A program made the translations under genes and the position numbers. The notes beneath the pieces are model-generated. The model saw nothing but the letters and a program-made list of their open reading frames with translations, made no database searches and had not been told where the DNA came from. This document shows, piece after piece, positions 51,213 to 60,109 of a stretch of DNA of 64,000 nucleotides; position 1 is the stretch's first letter; each line of letters opens with the position of its first letter. This stretch comes from Achromobacter denitrificans NBRC 15125 (GTDB taxonomy: Bacteria > Pseudomonadota > Gammaproteobacteria > Burkholderiales > Burkholderiaceae_B), in contig NZ_BCTQ01000032.1 of NCBI RefSeq assembly GCF_001571365.1, positions 1-64,000 on the forward strand, in the 5' to 3' direction.

Positions 51213-53180
51213 CTATTGCACTGCGGGTCCTGCCAGCCCGGCTGGCGCCGGCCTGTCGCTGCCTTGGTAATGCAAGGGTCCGCCCGTGAAAGGCGCGAAC
51301 CCGGTTCCGAAAATCACGCCCGCGTCGGCCAGGTCGGCGTCGGCGACGATGCCCGCGTCCACGCGCTGGCGCGTGGCGTCGATCAAGGGCTGGATCAGGC
51401 GCCGCGCCAGTCCGGGCGGCGCGCCGGCCGGCGAGCCCTCGGGCTTGACGGGCTTGCCGTCGCGCCAGGTGTAGAAGCCCCGGCCGGTTTTCTTGCCGAG
51501 GTCGCCGCGCGCCAGCCGGTCGGCCAGGCAATGGGGCGGCGCGGCGCCGCCGGCCAGCTCCTCGCCGGCGGCGCGAGCGATGTCCAGGCCCACCGTGTCC
51601 GCCAGTTCCAGCGGCCCCATCGGCATGCCGAAGGCCACCATCGCCGCGTCCACGGCCTGCGGCGTCAGGCCTTCGTCTACGCTGCGCATGGCCTCCAGCA
51701 TGTAGGGCGCCAACACGGCGTTGACCAGGAAGCCGGGCGCGCTGCGCACGGGCAGCGCCAGCTTGTCGATCTGGCCTACGAAGGCGCAGGCGCGGGCCTG
51801 CGCCTCGCCGGCGTCGCCGTCGGCGTGCACCACTTCCACCAGCGGCATCTTGGCCACGGGATTGAAGAAGTGGATGCCCACCAGCCGCTCGGGGCGGGAC
51901 AGGCCCGCGCGCAGGGTTTCGAGCGACAGGCTGGACGTGTTGGTGGCGAGCAGGGCGTCGGCCTTCATGCGCGGCTCCAGCGAGCGGTACAGCGCGCGCT
52001 TGGCCTCGGGCTGTTCGCTGATGGCTTCGATCAGCACGTCGGCCAGCGGCACGCCGTCACCCGCCGGATCGGGGATCAGGCGGTCGAACGCGGCGCGCGC
52101 CTGGCGCGGATCCTTCAGGCGGCGCGAGAACAGCTCGGCCGCGCGTTTCAGCGCGGGCGCGATGCGGCCCATGTCCTGGTCCTGCAGGGTGACGGTCAGG
52201 CCCTTGAGCGCGCACCAGGCCGCGATGTCGCCGCCCATCACGCCGGCGCCCACCACGTGCACGCGGCGCGCGGGCGCGGCGCCGGCCTGCTTGCCGTTGG
52301 CCTTCAGGCGCTCCTGCAAGCGGAACACGCGCAACAGGTTGCGCGCGGTGCCGGAGGATAGGATGCGGTCGATCACGTCGGGCGCCTGCAGCGCGTTGCC
52401 GCCGTGCCGTTCCCAGATGTCGACGATGGCGGACGCGGCGGGGTAGTGGCCCTGGGGATCCTTGGCCGCGATCTGCTTGCGGGCGCGCTGGGCGACGATG
52501 GCCTTCAGCGGCCAGCGGTTGGCCCAGCCTCCCAGGCCCCGCGCGCGCCGCGCCGGCTTGCCCGACAGCACCGTCTGGCGGGCGGCGGCCAGCAGCAACC
52601 GCGGAGGAACGCGGGCGTCGGCCAGCCCCAGCGCCGCCGCGCGGCGCGCATCGGCGCCGCGGCCCGTCAGCATCATGTCGAGCGCCGCGGGCGCGCCGAT
52701 CAGCCTGGGCAGGCGCAGCATGCCGCCCCAGCCGGGGAAAATGCCCAGCATCACCTCGGGCAGCGCCAGCGAGGTGCCGGGCTGGTCCGCCACCAGGCGG
52801 TAGCGGCAGGCGAGCGCCAGCTCCAGCCCTCCGCCCAGGCAATGGCCCTCGATCAGCGCCAGCGTGGGATAGCGCAGCGCGGCCAGGCGGCTGAAGAGAT
52901 TCCAGCCGCGCGCGACCAGCGCGCGCGCCTGCTCGGGGGTATCCAGGCTGGCGAATTCGTTGACGTCCGCGCCCACGATGAAGCCCGTCGCCTTGCCGGA
53001 CCGGATGATCAGGCCCTTGGGCGGCGCCGCGTCCAGCGCGTCCAGCACCGCGGCGAATTCGGCCAGGGTGTCGGCCGACAGCGCGTTGACGGCGCTGCCG
53101 GCGCGGTCGAACGTGAGCCAGGCCAGGCCGTCGGCATCGCGCTCCAGGCGCCAGTGGGAAAGCGTATCGATCGTCGTCAT
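51213..53180 (-). CDS. enoyl-CoA hydratase / 3-hydroxyacyl-CoA dehydrogenase, FadJ-like
   Basis: A 655-residue bifunctional enzyme with the E. coli-type order: hydratase first (KATGFIVGADVNEFA; IEGHCLGGGLELALACRYRL; GIFPGWGGMLRLPRLIG), then dehydrogenase (VHVVGAGVMGGDIAAWCALKG; TNTSSLSLETL; GIHFFNPVAKMPLVEVV). It is somewhat shorter than E. coli FadJ. The ATG overlaps the upstream thiolase stop by four bases, so the two should form a complex. Having two architectures in one locus suggests chain-length division of labour. Confidence 0.92.
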   Translation of the reverse strand: MTTIDTLSHWRLERDADGLAWLTFDRAGSAVNALSADTLAEFAAVLDALDAAPPKGLIIRSGKATGFIVGADVNEFASLDTPEQARALVARGWNLFSRLAALRYPTLALIEGHCLGGGLELALACRYRLVADQPGTSLALPEVMLGIFPGWGGMLRLPRLIGAPAALDMMLTGRGADARRAAALGLADARVPPRLLLAAARQTVLSGKPARRARGLGGWANRWPLKAIVAQRARKQIAAKDPQGHYPAASAIVDIWERHGGNALQAPDVIDRILSSGTARNLLRVFRLQERLKANGKQAGAAPARRVHVVGAGVMGGDIAAWCALKGLTVTLQDQDMGRIAPALKRAAELFSRRLKDPRQARAAFDRLIPDPAGDGVPLADVLIEAISEQPEAKRALYRSLEPRMKADALLATNTSSLSLETLRAGLSRPERLVGIHFFNPVAKMPLVEVVHADGDAGEAQARACAFVGQIDKLALPVRSAPGFLVNAVLAPYMLEAMRSVDEGLTPQAVDAAMVAFGMPMGPLELADTVGLDIARAAGEELAGGAAPPHCLADRLARGDLGKKTGRGFYTWRDGKPVKPEGSPAGAPPGLARRLIQPLIDATRQRVDAGIVADADLADAGVIFGTGFAPFTGGPLHYQGSDRPAPAGLAGPAVQ

Positions 53181-54472
53181 GGGCGGTCCTCGTCCAGGGT
53201 TTCGACCAGCATCGCGCCGCCTTGCCCGCCGCCGATGCAGATGGCGGCCATGCCGCGCCGGGCGCCGCGGCGCTTCAGGGCATCGAGCAGATGCAGCACG
53301 ATGCGCGCGCCCGATGCGCCCACGGGATGCCCGATGGCGATCGCGCCGCCGTCGACGTTGAGCCGGGCGGGATCGAGGTCGCCCCAGGCCGGGGTGCCGA
53401 GATGCTCCCGGCAATAGGCCTCGTCGCGCCAGGCGGCGAGGCAGCCCAGCACCTGCGCGGCGAAGGCCTCGTTGATTTCCCAGAGGTCCAGGTCGTTGAG
53501 GCCCAGGCCGTGGCGTTGCAGGATCGGGGTGGCCGCGTGCACGGGCCCCAGGCCCATCTGCGCGGGGTCGAGGCCGGCCCACTGACTGTCCACGATGCGG
53601 CCCAGCGGCCGCAGGTTCCATTTGCGGACGGCCTCTTCGGAGGCCAGCGCCAGCATGGCGGCGCCATCGGTGACCTGCGAACTGTTGCCCGCGGTGATGT
53701 TGCCCCAGGGTTTGTCGAAAACGGGTTTGAGCTTGGCCAGCTTTTCCGGCGTGGAGTCCGCGCGCACGCCGTCGTCCTCAGGGTACAGGCGGCCTTGCGT
53801 ATCGATCAAGGGCGCGATCTCGCCCATGGCGCCCGCGGCGCGCGCCGCGAGCGCGCGCTGGTGGCTCTGCGCCGCATAGGCGTCCATGGCGGCGCGGTCG
53901 ATGCCGAAGCGGGTCGCGAGATTTTCGGCGGTCTGCCCCATGGACAGGCCCACCACCGGGTCCGTCAGCCCTTTGAGCAGGCCGATGACGGGCGCCAGGT
54001 TGCGCAGCCGGAACCGGCGCAGCGCGGCCAGCTTGGCGCCCATGCCGCGGGCCGCGTACCAGCCCGCCAGCCAGCGCACCATGTCGTCCGAGAACAACAC
54101 CGGCGCCCGCGACAGCGCGTCCGTGCCGCCCGCCAGCACCAGTTCCGAACGGCCGGACTGGATGTTGGCGATGCCGGAATCCAGCGCCTGCATGCCCGAC
54201 GCGCAGTTGCGCATCACGGTCCAGCCGGGCACGTTGTTGCCGCAGCCCAGCCGCAGCGCGATCACGCGGCCGATGTTCACTTCGTCGGGGGAAGGCGCGG
54301 CGCAGCCCACGATGACCTCGTCGAAGTCCGTGGGTGCGAAGGGTTGGCGCAGCAGCAGGGCGCGCCCGGCCTGCACGGCGAGGTCGCCGGCGGAGAAGGG
54401 GCCCGGCCCGGTGCGCGCCTTCAGGAAAGGCGTGCGGAGGCCGTCGACCACGTAAACCGGTTTGAATGCCAT
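53177..54472 (-). CDS. acetyl-CoA acyltransferase, FadI-like
   Basis: A 431-residue thiolase. The nucleophile Cys lies in VMRNCASGMQALDSG, then NSSQVTDGAAMLALASEEA, INEAFAAQVLGCLAAW, GGAIAIGHPVGASGARI and CIGGGQGGAMLVE. GGGAGGAAG precedes ATG 54472. It is coupled to the FadJ-like gene and lies 13 bases after fadE. It differs clearly from the fadA product and is probably the partner of the FadJ-like enzyme. Confidence 0.92.
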   Translation of the reverse strand: MAFKPVYVVDGLRTPFLKARTGPGPFSAGDLAVQAGRALLLRQPFAPTDFDEVIVGCAAPSPDEVNIGRVIALRLGCGNNVPGWTVMRNCASGMQALDSGIANIQSGRSELVLAGGTDALSRAPVLFSDDMVRWLAGWYAARGMGAKLAALRRFRLRNLAPVIGLLKGLTDPVVGLSMGQTAENLATRFGIDRAAMDAYAAQSHQRALAARAAGAMGEIAPLIDTQGRLYPEDDGVRADSTPEKLAKLKPVFDKPWGNITAGNSSQVTDGAAMLALASEEAVRKWNLRPLGRIVDSQWAGLDPAQMGLGPVHAATPILQRHGLGLNDLDLWEINEAFAAQVLGCLAAWRDEAYCREHLGTPAWGDLDPARLNVDGGAIAIGHPVGASGARIVLHLLDALKRRGARRGMAAICIGGGQGGAMLVETLDEDRP

Positions 54473-54485
54473 CCGACTTCCTCCC

Positions 54486-56834
54486 TCAGGCGACCTTGCG
54501 TTCGGCCGCGGGATGCATGCGGTCCTGGGCGCCGAAATCAAAGGCGAAATCATCCACTTTCACCACGGTATCGCGCAAGCGGTTCCGGCGTTTCACCACC
54601 GCATATTCTTCCGCGGTGATTCCGCCGATCGCGAAGGCGGCATCGGCGATGTCGCGCACGTTGGCCTGCGGATTGCCTTCCAGCGCGCCGCGCTTTTCGA
54701 GTTCGCGGATCTTGGCTTCGATGGGCTCGGCGTCCAGCGTGGCGGCCAGCGCCTGCTCGATGGCGCCCACCGGTTCCGCGTCGGTGGCGGGCAGGTGGCA
54801 GCCCGCGGTCAGGCGGTCGCGCGCGGCGCCGGGCTGGATCAGCAGCCGCGCCACGTCCTGGCCCAGCTGGTCGGACGGCTGCCCCTGGGGGCGGCCCCAG
54901 GGAAAGACGAGGCGGGCCAGCACCCAGGCCAGCGCCCGGTTCGGAAGATTGTCCAGCACGCCGTCGAAGGCCTGCTGCAGCTTGAACAGCGCATCCTGGA
55001 TCGACCAGTGCGCCAGCGGCGCATCGGCGGCCTGCCGGCCTTCGTCCTCGAAGCGCTTGAGCGTGGCGCTGATCAGGTACATCTGCGAGAGGATGTCGCC
55101 CAGCCGCGCGGACAGGCGCTCGCGCCGTTTCAGGCTGCCGCCCAGCACCAGCATCGCGGTGTCGGCGAGCAGCGCGAACGCCGCGCTGTAGCGGCTGAGC
55201 AACTGGTAGTAGCGCTTCATGTCGGGCGCCACGTCGGCGTGCACGCCAACGTGGCGCGCGCCCGTCAGGGCGGTCCCGGCGGCGCGCAGCGCGTTGCGGG
55301 CGACGAAGGCCGCGTGGCCCCAGAAGGCGCGGTCGAAATCGTCCAGCCCCTGCCGGCGGTCGGGCGACTGCGCGGCCCGCATTTCCGCCAGCACGTAGGG
55401 GTGGCAGCGGATCGCGCCCTGGCCGAAGATGATCAGGCTGCGCGTGAGGATGTTGGCGCCTTCGACGGTGATGCCGATGGGAATCTGCTGGTAGGCCCGG
55501 CCGAGGAAGTTGGAGGGGCCCAGGCAGATGCCCTTGCCGCCGATCACGTCCATGCCGTCGTTGACGACCTGGCGCGCCCGTTCGGTGACGTGGTATTTGA
55601 CGATGGCGGAGACGACCGAGGGCTTCTCGCCGAGGTCCACCGCGCCGGCCGTCATGGCGCGGGCGGCGTCCATCATGTAGGTGTTGCCGCCGATGCGGGC
55701 GAGCGCTTCCTCGACGCCCTCGAACTTGCCGACGGCGGTGTGGAACTGGCTGCGCACGCGGGCGTAGCCGCCTACGGCGCGCGCCGTCAGCTTGGACATG
55801 CCGGTGTTGGACGAGGGCAGCGAGATCGAGCGGCCCGCGGCCAGGCATTCCATCAGCATGCGCCAGCCCTGTCCGGCCATGGCCGGGCCGCCGATGATGA
55901 AGTCCAGCGGCATGAACACGTCCGTGCCGCGGGTGGGGCCGTTCATGAACATCGCGTTCAGCGGGAAATGGCGGCGGCCGGTGTCCACGCCGGGATGGTC
56001 GTGCGGCACCAGCGCGCAGGTGATGCCCAGGTCCTTCTTGCCGCCGAGCAGGCCCTCCGGGTCGTACAGGCGGAAGGCCAGGCCCAGCAGGGTGCAGACG
56101 GGCGCCAGCGTGATGTAGCGCTTGTCCCAGGTGACCTTCATGCCGATGACTTCGCGGCCTTGCCATTCGCCCTTGCACACGATGCCGCTGTCGGGGATGG
56201 CGGCAGCGTCCGAACCCGCCCAGGGGCTGGTCAGCGCGAAGGCCGGCACTTCCTCGCCGCGCGCCAGGCGCGGCAGGTAGTGGCGCTTCTGCTGCTCGGT
56301 GCCGTAGTGCAGGAGCAGTTCGGCGGGGCCGAGCGAATTCGGCACCATGACCGACACCGCGAGCGCGGAGGAGCGCGTCGACAGCTTGGTGACGATCTCC
56401 GAGTGGGCGTAGGCGGAGAACGCCAGGCCGCCGTATTCCTTGGGAATGATCATGCCGAGAAAGCCCTGGGCCTTGAGGTAGTCCCAGACCTCCGCGGGCA
56501 GGTCGTGGCGCTCCTGCGTGACGCTCCAGTCGTCGACCATGCGGCAGGCCTCTTCGGCCTGGTTGTCCAGGAAGCGCTGTTCTTCCGCGGTCAGGCTGGG
56601 GCGGGGATAGGCCAGCAGGCGGCTCCAGTCGGGCCGGCCGCGGAACAGTTCGCCTTCCCACCACACCGTGCCGGCCTCCAGCGCGTCGCGCTCGGTGTCC
56701 GACATCTGCGGCAGCACCTTGCGGTACAGGTTGAAGATCGGCGCGGACAGCAGGGCCCGGCGCACGGGCCGCAAGGCCAGCGCGGCGGCCGCCAGCAGCA
56801 CGATGAGAGCCAGGGCGAGGATGACTGCGTTCAT
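54486..56834 (-). CDS. fadE: acyl-CoA dehydrogenase FadE
   Basis: A 782-residue enzyme, the long FadE form that makes 2-enoyl-CoA in the first beta-oxidation step. The N-terminus has a membrane-associated hydrophobic segment (ILALALIVLLAAAALAL). The FAD/substrate core includes GFLGMIIPKEYGGLAFSAYAHS and AFALTSPWAGSDAAAIPD. FadE proteins I know have Glu where this one has Trp in TSPxAGSDA, an unusual change in a conserved loop. NDGMDVIGGKGICLGPSNFLG and the C-terminal helical extension follow. It is the first enzyme gene after the TetR regulator. Confidence 0.93.
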   Translation of the reverse strand: MNAVILALALIVLLAAAALALRPVRRALLSAPIFNLYRKVLPQMSDTERDALEAGTVWWEGELFRGRPDWSRLLAYPRPSLTAEEQRFLDNQAEEACRMVDDWSVTQERHDLPAEVWDYLKAQGFLGMIIPKEYGGLAFSAYAHSEIVTKLSTRSSALAVSVMVPNSLGPAELLLHYGTEQQKRHYLPRLARGEEVPAFALTSPWAGSDAAAIPDSGIVCKGEWQGREVIGMKVTWDKRYITLAPVCTLLGLAFRLYDPEGLLGGKKDLGITCALVPHDHPGVDTGRRHFPLNAMFMNGPTRGTDVFMPLDFIIGGPAMAGQGWRMLMECLAAGRSISLPSSNTGMSKLTARAVGGYARVRSQFHTAVGKFEGVEEALARIGGNTYMMDAARAMTAGAVDLGEKPSVVSAIVKYHVTERARQVVNDGMDVIGGKGICLGPSNFLGRAYQQIPIGITVEGANILTRSLIIFGQGAIRCHPYVLAEMRAAQSPDRRQGLDDFDRAFWGHAAFVARNALRAAGTALTGARHVGVHADVAPDMKRYYQLLSRYSAAFALLADTAMLVLGGSLKRRERLSARLGDILSQMYLISATLKRFEDEGRQAADAPLAHWSIQDALFKLQQAFDGVLDNLPNRALAWVLARLVFPWGRPQGQPSDQLGQDVARLLIQPGAARDRLTAGCHLPATDAEPVGAIEQALAATLDAEPIEAKIRELEKRGALEGNPQANVRDIADAAFAIGGITAEEYAVVKRRNRLRDTVVKVDDFAFDFGAQDRMHPAAERKVA

Positions 56835-56891
56835 GGTCTTGCCTCCATGGTGTTCGTTTCCGGCCGGCGGGCCGCGTTGCCGCTTGGGGCC

Positions 56892-57557
56892 CTAGGGCAC
56901 GTGCGGCAGGGGGGAGCGCAGCCCGCCGAGCAGGAAGCTCATCAGGCGGGGCAGCAGCAGGTCGGGGTTGTCGGGCTGCTCGGCTTCGTCGATGGTCCAG
57001 CCCGTGACGGAGCGCAGCAGGTCGGTGCCGATGATGGCGTACGAGGTGGCGCCCAGCATGAACTGGAAGCGCCACATGATTTCCGCCTTGGGCACGTCGG
57101 GCAGCGCCGCGAACAGCGCGTTGCGGTAGCGCTCCAGCACGTCCGCGTACTCCTCGGCGAACAGCGCGCGGATGAAATCGGAAGGGTCGGTCATGGTGCG
57201 TTCCAGCAGCGGCAGGAAGGTGCTGCCGGCCTGGGCCGGATCGGCGGCCAGGCGCAGCAGCGTGCCGAAGAAGGCGTCCACGATCTGCGACGGCTTCAGG
57301 GGCTTGCCTTCGGCTTGCGCCTCCAGTTCGTCCAAAAGCCGCAGGCGCTCGCGATTGAGCACCGCGAGGCGGCGTTTGAGCACCGCCTGCACGAGTGACT
57401 CCTTGGAGCCGAAGTGGTAGTTCACCGACGCGAGGTTCACGCCGGCCGCGCTGGTGATCTGCCGCATCGACGTCGCGTCGTGTCCCTGCTGCGCGAACAG
57501 GGATTCCGCCGTATCCAGGATCACTTCACGGGTAGTGGGAGGGCTGATTTCTTGCAT
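56892..57557 (-). CDS. TetR-family regulator of fatty acid degradation
   Basis: A 221-residue regulator with TetR helix-turn-helix (SMRQITSAAGVNLASVNYHFGSKESLVQAVLKRR). The C-terminal domain resembles PsrA/FadR-type acyl-CoA sensors (FFGTLLRLAADPAQAGSTFLPLLERTM; MWRFQFMLGATSYAIIG). I prefer ATG 57557, because the next in-frame ATG at 57590 would place the operator inside the gene. Neither has a good ribosome-binding site. It heads the fad cluster with fadE 57 bases downstream. Confidence 0.88.
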   Translation of the reverse strand: MQEISPPTTREVILDTAESLFAQQGHDATSMRQITSAAGVNLASVNYHFGSKESLVQAVLKRRLAVLNRERLRLLDELEAQAEGKPLKPSQIVDAFFGTLLRLAADPAQAGSTFLPLLERTMTDPSDFIRALFAEEYADVLERYRNALFAALPDVPKAEIMWRFQFMLGATSYAIIGTDLLRSVTGWTIDEAEQPDNPDLLLPRLMSFLLGGLRSPLPHVP

Positions 57558-57941
57558 AAGGTTGAATTCAAACGTTCGTTTAAAAACCATTATGCGTGAG
57601 GGATGGACGAGATGCGAGCCTCGGCTATCCCCAATAGGGTTTACCACTAGCGTCGATGCGGCGAAACGCCGCACCCCACTTTCGCCGCTTCGCCTCGTCC
57701 GCAAGGATGAGCGCCGCCATGCATGAGGACGAGCGGATTTCTCGGCCTTCCGGCCGGCCTTGCGCCTTTTGTCCTCGGGCTGGCGCTCTAGGATAAATGT
57801 GGTCTGGAAGACAAGCGCAAAAGCCCGCAGTATCAGCGCGAGGAAAGCAATGCGCAGCACCGACAACACCGCCATGCTTGGCTAGCCCGTTCGCCGTACG
57901 GGCAGGGCAGGCGGACTCGCCCCGACACAGGAGCAGGTGAA
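57558..57941. other. divergent intergenic region between tetR and the GINT1-like gene
   Basis: The first 30 bases hold the AAACG/CGTTT operator. The remainder up to 57941 contains only an open minus-strand extension of the tetR frame without start or motif support. GTTCGTTT also occurs once at 56852-56859 before fadE. No RNA gene was recognised. Confidence 0.45.
57567..57584. promoter_or_regulatory. TetR (PsrA-like) operator
   Basis: AAACG-TT-CGTTT is a perfect palindrome inside TTCAAACGTTCGTTTAAA, close to the CAAAC-n(2-4)-GTTTG pattern of the PsrA family. It lies about 10 bases before the preferred tetR start, which suggests autorepression. Confidence 0.65.
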
Positions 57942-59546
57942 ATGAAGACCTACAGAGTGGGACTGCTGGTTGACGGGTATGAGCAGCCCGGCTGGATGCA
58001 TGAGATGGTCGAGTGGCTCCAGCACAGCCAGGATTTCAGCATCGCCGCGCTGCTGGTGATGACGGGGTCGCCCAACGACAGGCCGCCCCGCCTGGGCGTG
58101 AAGGCCCTGTTCGGCACCCTGTCGCGCCTGGAAGCCCGGCTGCTGCCGGCCAAGCAGCGCGCCATGCTGGCCTGTCACGATCTGCGCGACGGCCTGCCGC
58201 CGGAGACGACCGCCGTGGTGTCCATGGCCGCGCAGGCCGCCGCGGCCGATGCGCAGGACGAAGTCGCCGCGCTGGGGCTGGACCTGGTGATCACGCTGGG
58301 CGCGTCGCCGGCCACGCGCGAACAGATGGGGGGCTGGGCCCGATTGGGCGTGTGGCAACTGAGTTATTCCGATATCGCCGTGGCGACCAGCCGGTACGCG
58401 GGATTTTGGGAGGTCTACCAGCGCGAGGACCACACGACGGTGAAGCTCTGGCGCGTCGGCGCCCGGGTCGAGGAAGACGAACTGCTGGACCAGCGCAGTT
58501 TCAATACCGAAGTGTTCTGGTTGAAAAACCAGGCGCGCGCGTTCAGCCTCGGGAATTTCATGGTTTACGACGCGCTCCAGGCCCTGGCGCGCTTGCGGCA
58601 GGGAGCGGCGCCGCCCGGCATGCAGATCATGAGCGGCCCTCGGCGCGAGGATCCGGTGGAGTGGGACAGCGCGGCATATATCGCGCGTCAGGCGTGGTTA
58701 ATGTCGGATTTGGTTGTGCGCCGCGTCATGAAACGCAACGTGCGCTGGCGGATCGGCATGTTTCCGTCCGCCAGACAGCAGGCGGTGGTATCCGAGGCCA
58801 TGGTATTGCAGCCTCCCAAGGGTAGATTCTTCGCGGACCCTTTCGTATATACCCAGGATAAAAAACCATATATATTTTTCGAGGATTATGATTTTAATTC
58901 CCGAAAAGGCACGATCTCGGTTGCGACCTACTCCGACGGGGCTTTCCGCCTGCTGGGTACGGCCCTGAACCTGCCTTACCACCTCTCGTTCCCCTACATA
59001 TTCGAGCACGAGGGCGTTACATACATGGTGCCGGAGACCTGCGGAAATCGCAGTATAGAATTATGGAAATGCACGGATTTTCCGCTCAAATGGGAGCTGG
59101 ATGTTAATCTGATGACTAATATATCCGCGGTGGATACGATTATTTTCAAACACGGCGATTATTGGTGGTTATTAACTAATATCGATCGCACCGACGGCCA
59201 AAGCCACTGCGACGAATTATTCGCCTTTTTCGCCGATTCGCCGCGCTCGACCGAATGGACGCCGCATGCCTGCAACCCCATCGTCCGCAACCCGATGCGG
59301 GCCCGCAACGCCGGAATCGTTGTCTCGCCTGGGGGAGAGGTGATCCGCTGCGCCCAGTACCAGGGCTTCTGCCACTACGGCAAGGGCGTTTCGCTCAACC
59401 GGATCGAAGAGCTCTCGCCCTCCACCTACGTGGAAACGGACGGCGAAATCCACTATGCGAGCTTCTTGAGGAAGCGTCATGCTTCAATGCACCATTGGCA
59501 CCATCAGGGAGGGCATACGGTATTTGACTTCGCCTATATGGAGTAA
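57942..59546 (+). CDS. formyltransferase-like / beta-propeller fusion (GINT1-type)
   Basis: A 534-residue protein. The N-terminal approximately 240 residues look like a formyltransferase-type Rossmann domain (LDLVITLGASPATREQMGGWARLGVWQLSYSDIAVATSRYAGFWEVY). From about 280 a five-bladed, GH43-like propeller begins with FFADPFVYTQDKKPYIFFEDYDF, then HLSFPYIFEHEGVTYMVPETC and later blades. This arrangement recalls GINT1-type glucosaminyltransferase-associated proteins and polysaccharide-cluster formyltransferase fusions. The catalytic role is uncertain. The base composition becomes clearly AT-rich in the propeller half (about 58850-59230), suggesting mosaic origin. The adjacent polysaccharide genes support a glycan role. 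Confidence 0.65.
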   Translation: MKTYRVGLLVDGYEQPGWMHEMVEWLQHSQDFSIAALLVMTGSPNDRPPRLGVKALFGTLSRLEARLLPAKQRAMLACHDLRDGLPPETTAVVSMAAQAAAADAQDEVAALGLDLVITLGASPATREQMGGWARLGVWQLSYSDIAVATSRYAGFWEVYQREDHTTVKLWRVGARVEEDELLDQRSFNTEVFWLKNQARAFSLGNFMVYDALQALARLRQGAAPPGMQIMSGPRREDPVEWDSAAYIARQAWLMSDLVVRRVMKRNVRWRIGMFPSARQQAVVSEAMVLQPPKGRFFADPFVYTQDKKPYIFFEDYDFNSRKGTISVATYSDGAFRLLGTALNLPYHLSFPYIFEHEGVTYMVPETCGNRSIELWKCTDFPLKWELDVNLMTNISAVDTIIFKHGDYWWLLTNIDRTDGQSHCDELFAFFADSPRSTEWTPHACNPIVRNPMRARNAGIVVSPGGEVIRCAQYQGFCHYGKGVSLNRIEELSPSTYVETDGEIHYASFLRKRHASMHHWHHQGGHTVFDFAYME

Positions 59547-60109
59547 ATGATGCCGGCCGCGCAAAAATTAAAATGTTACCCATATTTCGAATACGGAAAG
59601 CTCTCCCGGGCTGGATGTGTCAACGGAAACATCTAGACAGCTATCAGCCCCGAAATACAGAATTCCTTGCCGCGTCAGGCAGATGCCCCGGCGCGGCTTT
59701 TTCATGGGTGTAACAATTGGGGTCTCCGCCGGAAGGCGCGCCAATCAAGGCTCTCCTCATAGGGGAGAGGGCGGCGGCAGGGCGGAAATTCTTGGTGGAA
59801 ACCCTAGCGCCTGAACGGACGAAAGGAACATCTCATCCGGATTTACGATAGTGATTAAGGCTAACGAATGATTTCTGTTTTTGTCGGATTATATCGCCCC
59901 GAAACGTCTTGATTTTGCCAATTTCGAACCATAAGATGGGTCCATGCCATCCGTTATGTTGGCTACCAAAGTCTCCCAGCCCAAACGCCCCGGTTCGGCT
60001 TCATTAGATATTCCGGGATATTGCGGACCACCCCCGCAGGGTTGGATAAAAATAGTCTTCAGCACAGCGAAGATCCCTTCTAGGCCCGTCTTATAACCGG
60101 GAGGACACC
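59547..60109. other. intergenic stretch with a terminator and no supported gene
   Basis: A terminator lies at 59669-59702. A small hairpin (CTCTCC, then GGAGAG) lies around 59753-59770. Downstream to the luxR-type gene only short unsupported frames occur. The segment is AT-richer than the flanks and should contain the regulator's promoter, which I could not assign. Confidence 0.45.
59669..59702 (+). terminator. intrinsic terminator after the GINT1-like gene
   Basis: GCCGCG (59669-59674) pairs with CGCGGC (59692-59697), with an inner GGC/GCC pair, and five T residues follow. Confidence 0.7.

Noticed and set aside
56852..56859. GTTCGTTT before fadE as a second TetR operator.
   Set aside because: Only a half-site is present without the inverted partner; recorded but not called.
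54462..57398. A plus-strand frame of about 978 residues antisense to fadE and tetR.
   Set aside because: Low-complexity composition, no ribosome-binding site, and the opposite strand codes for clear FadE.
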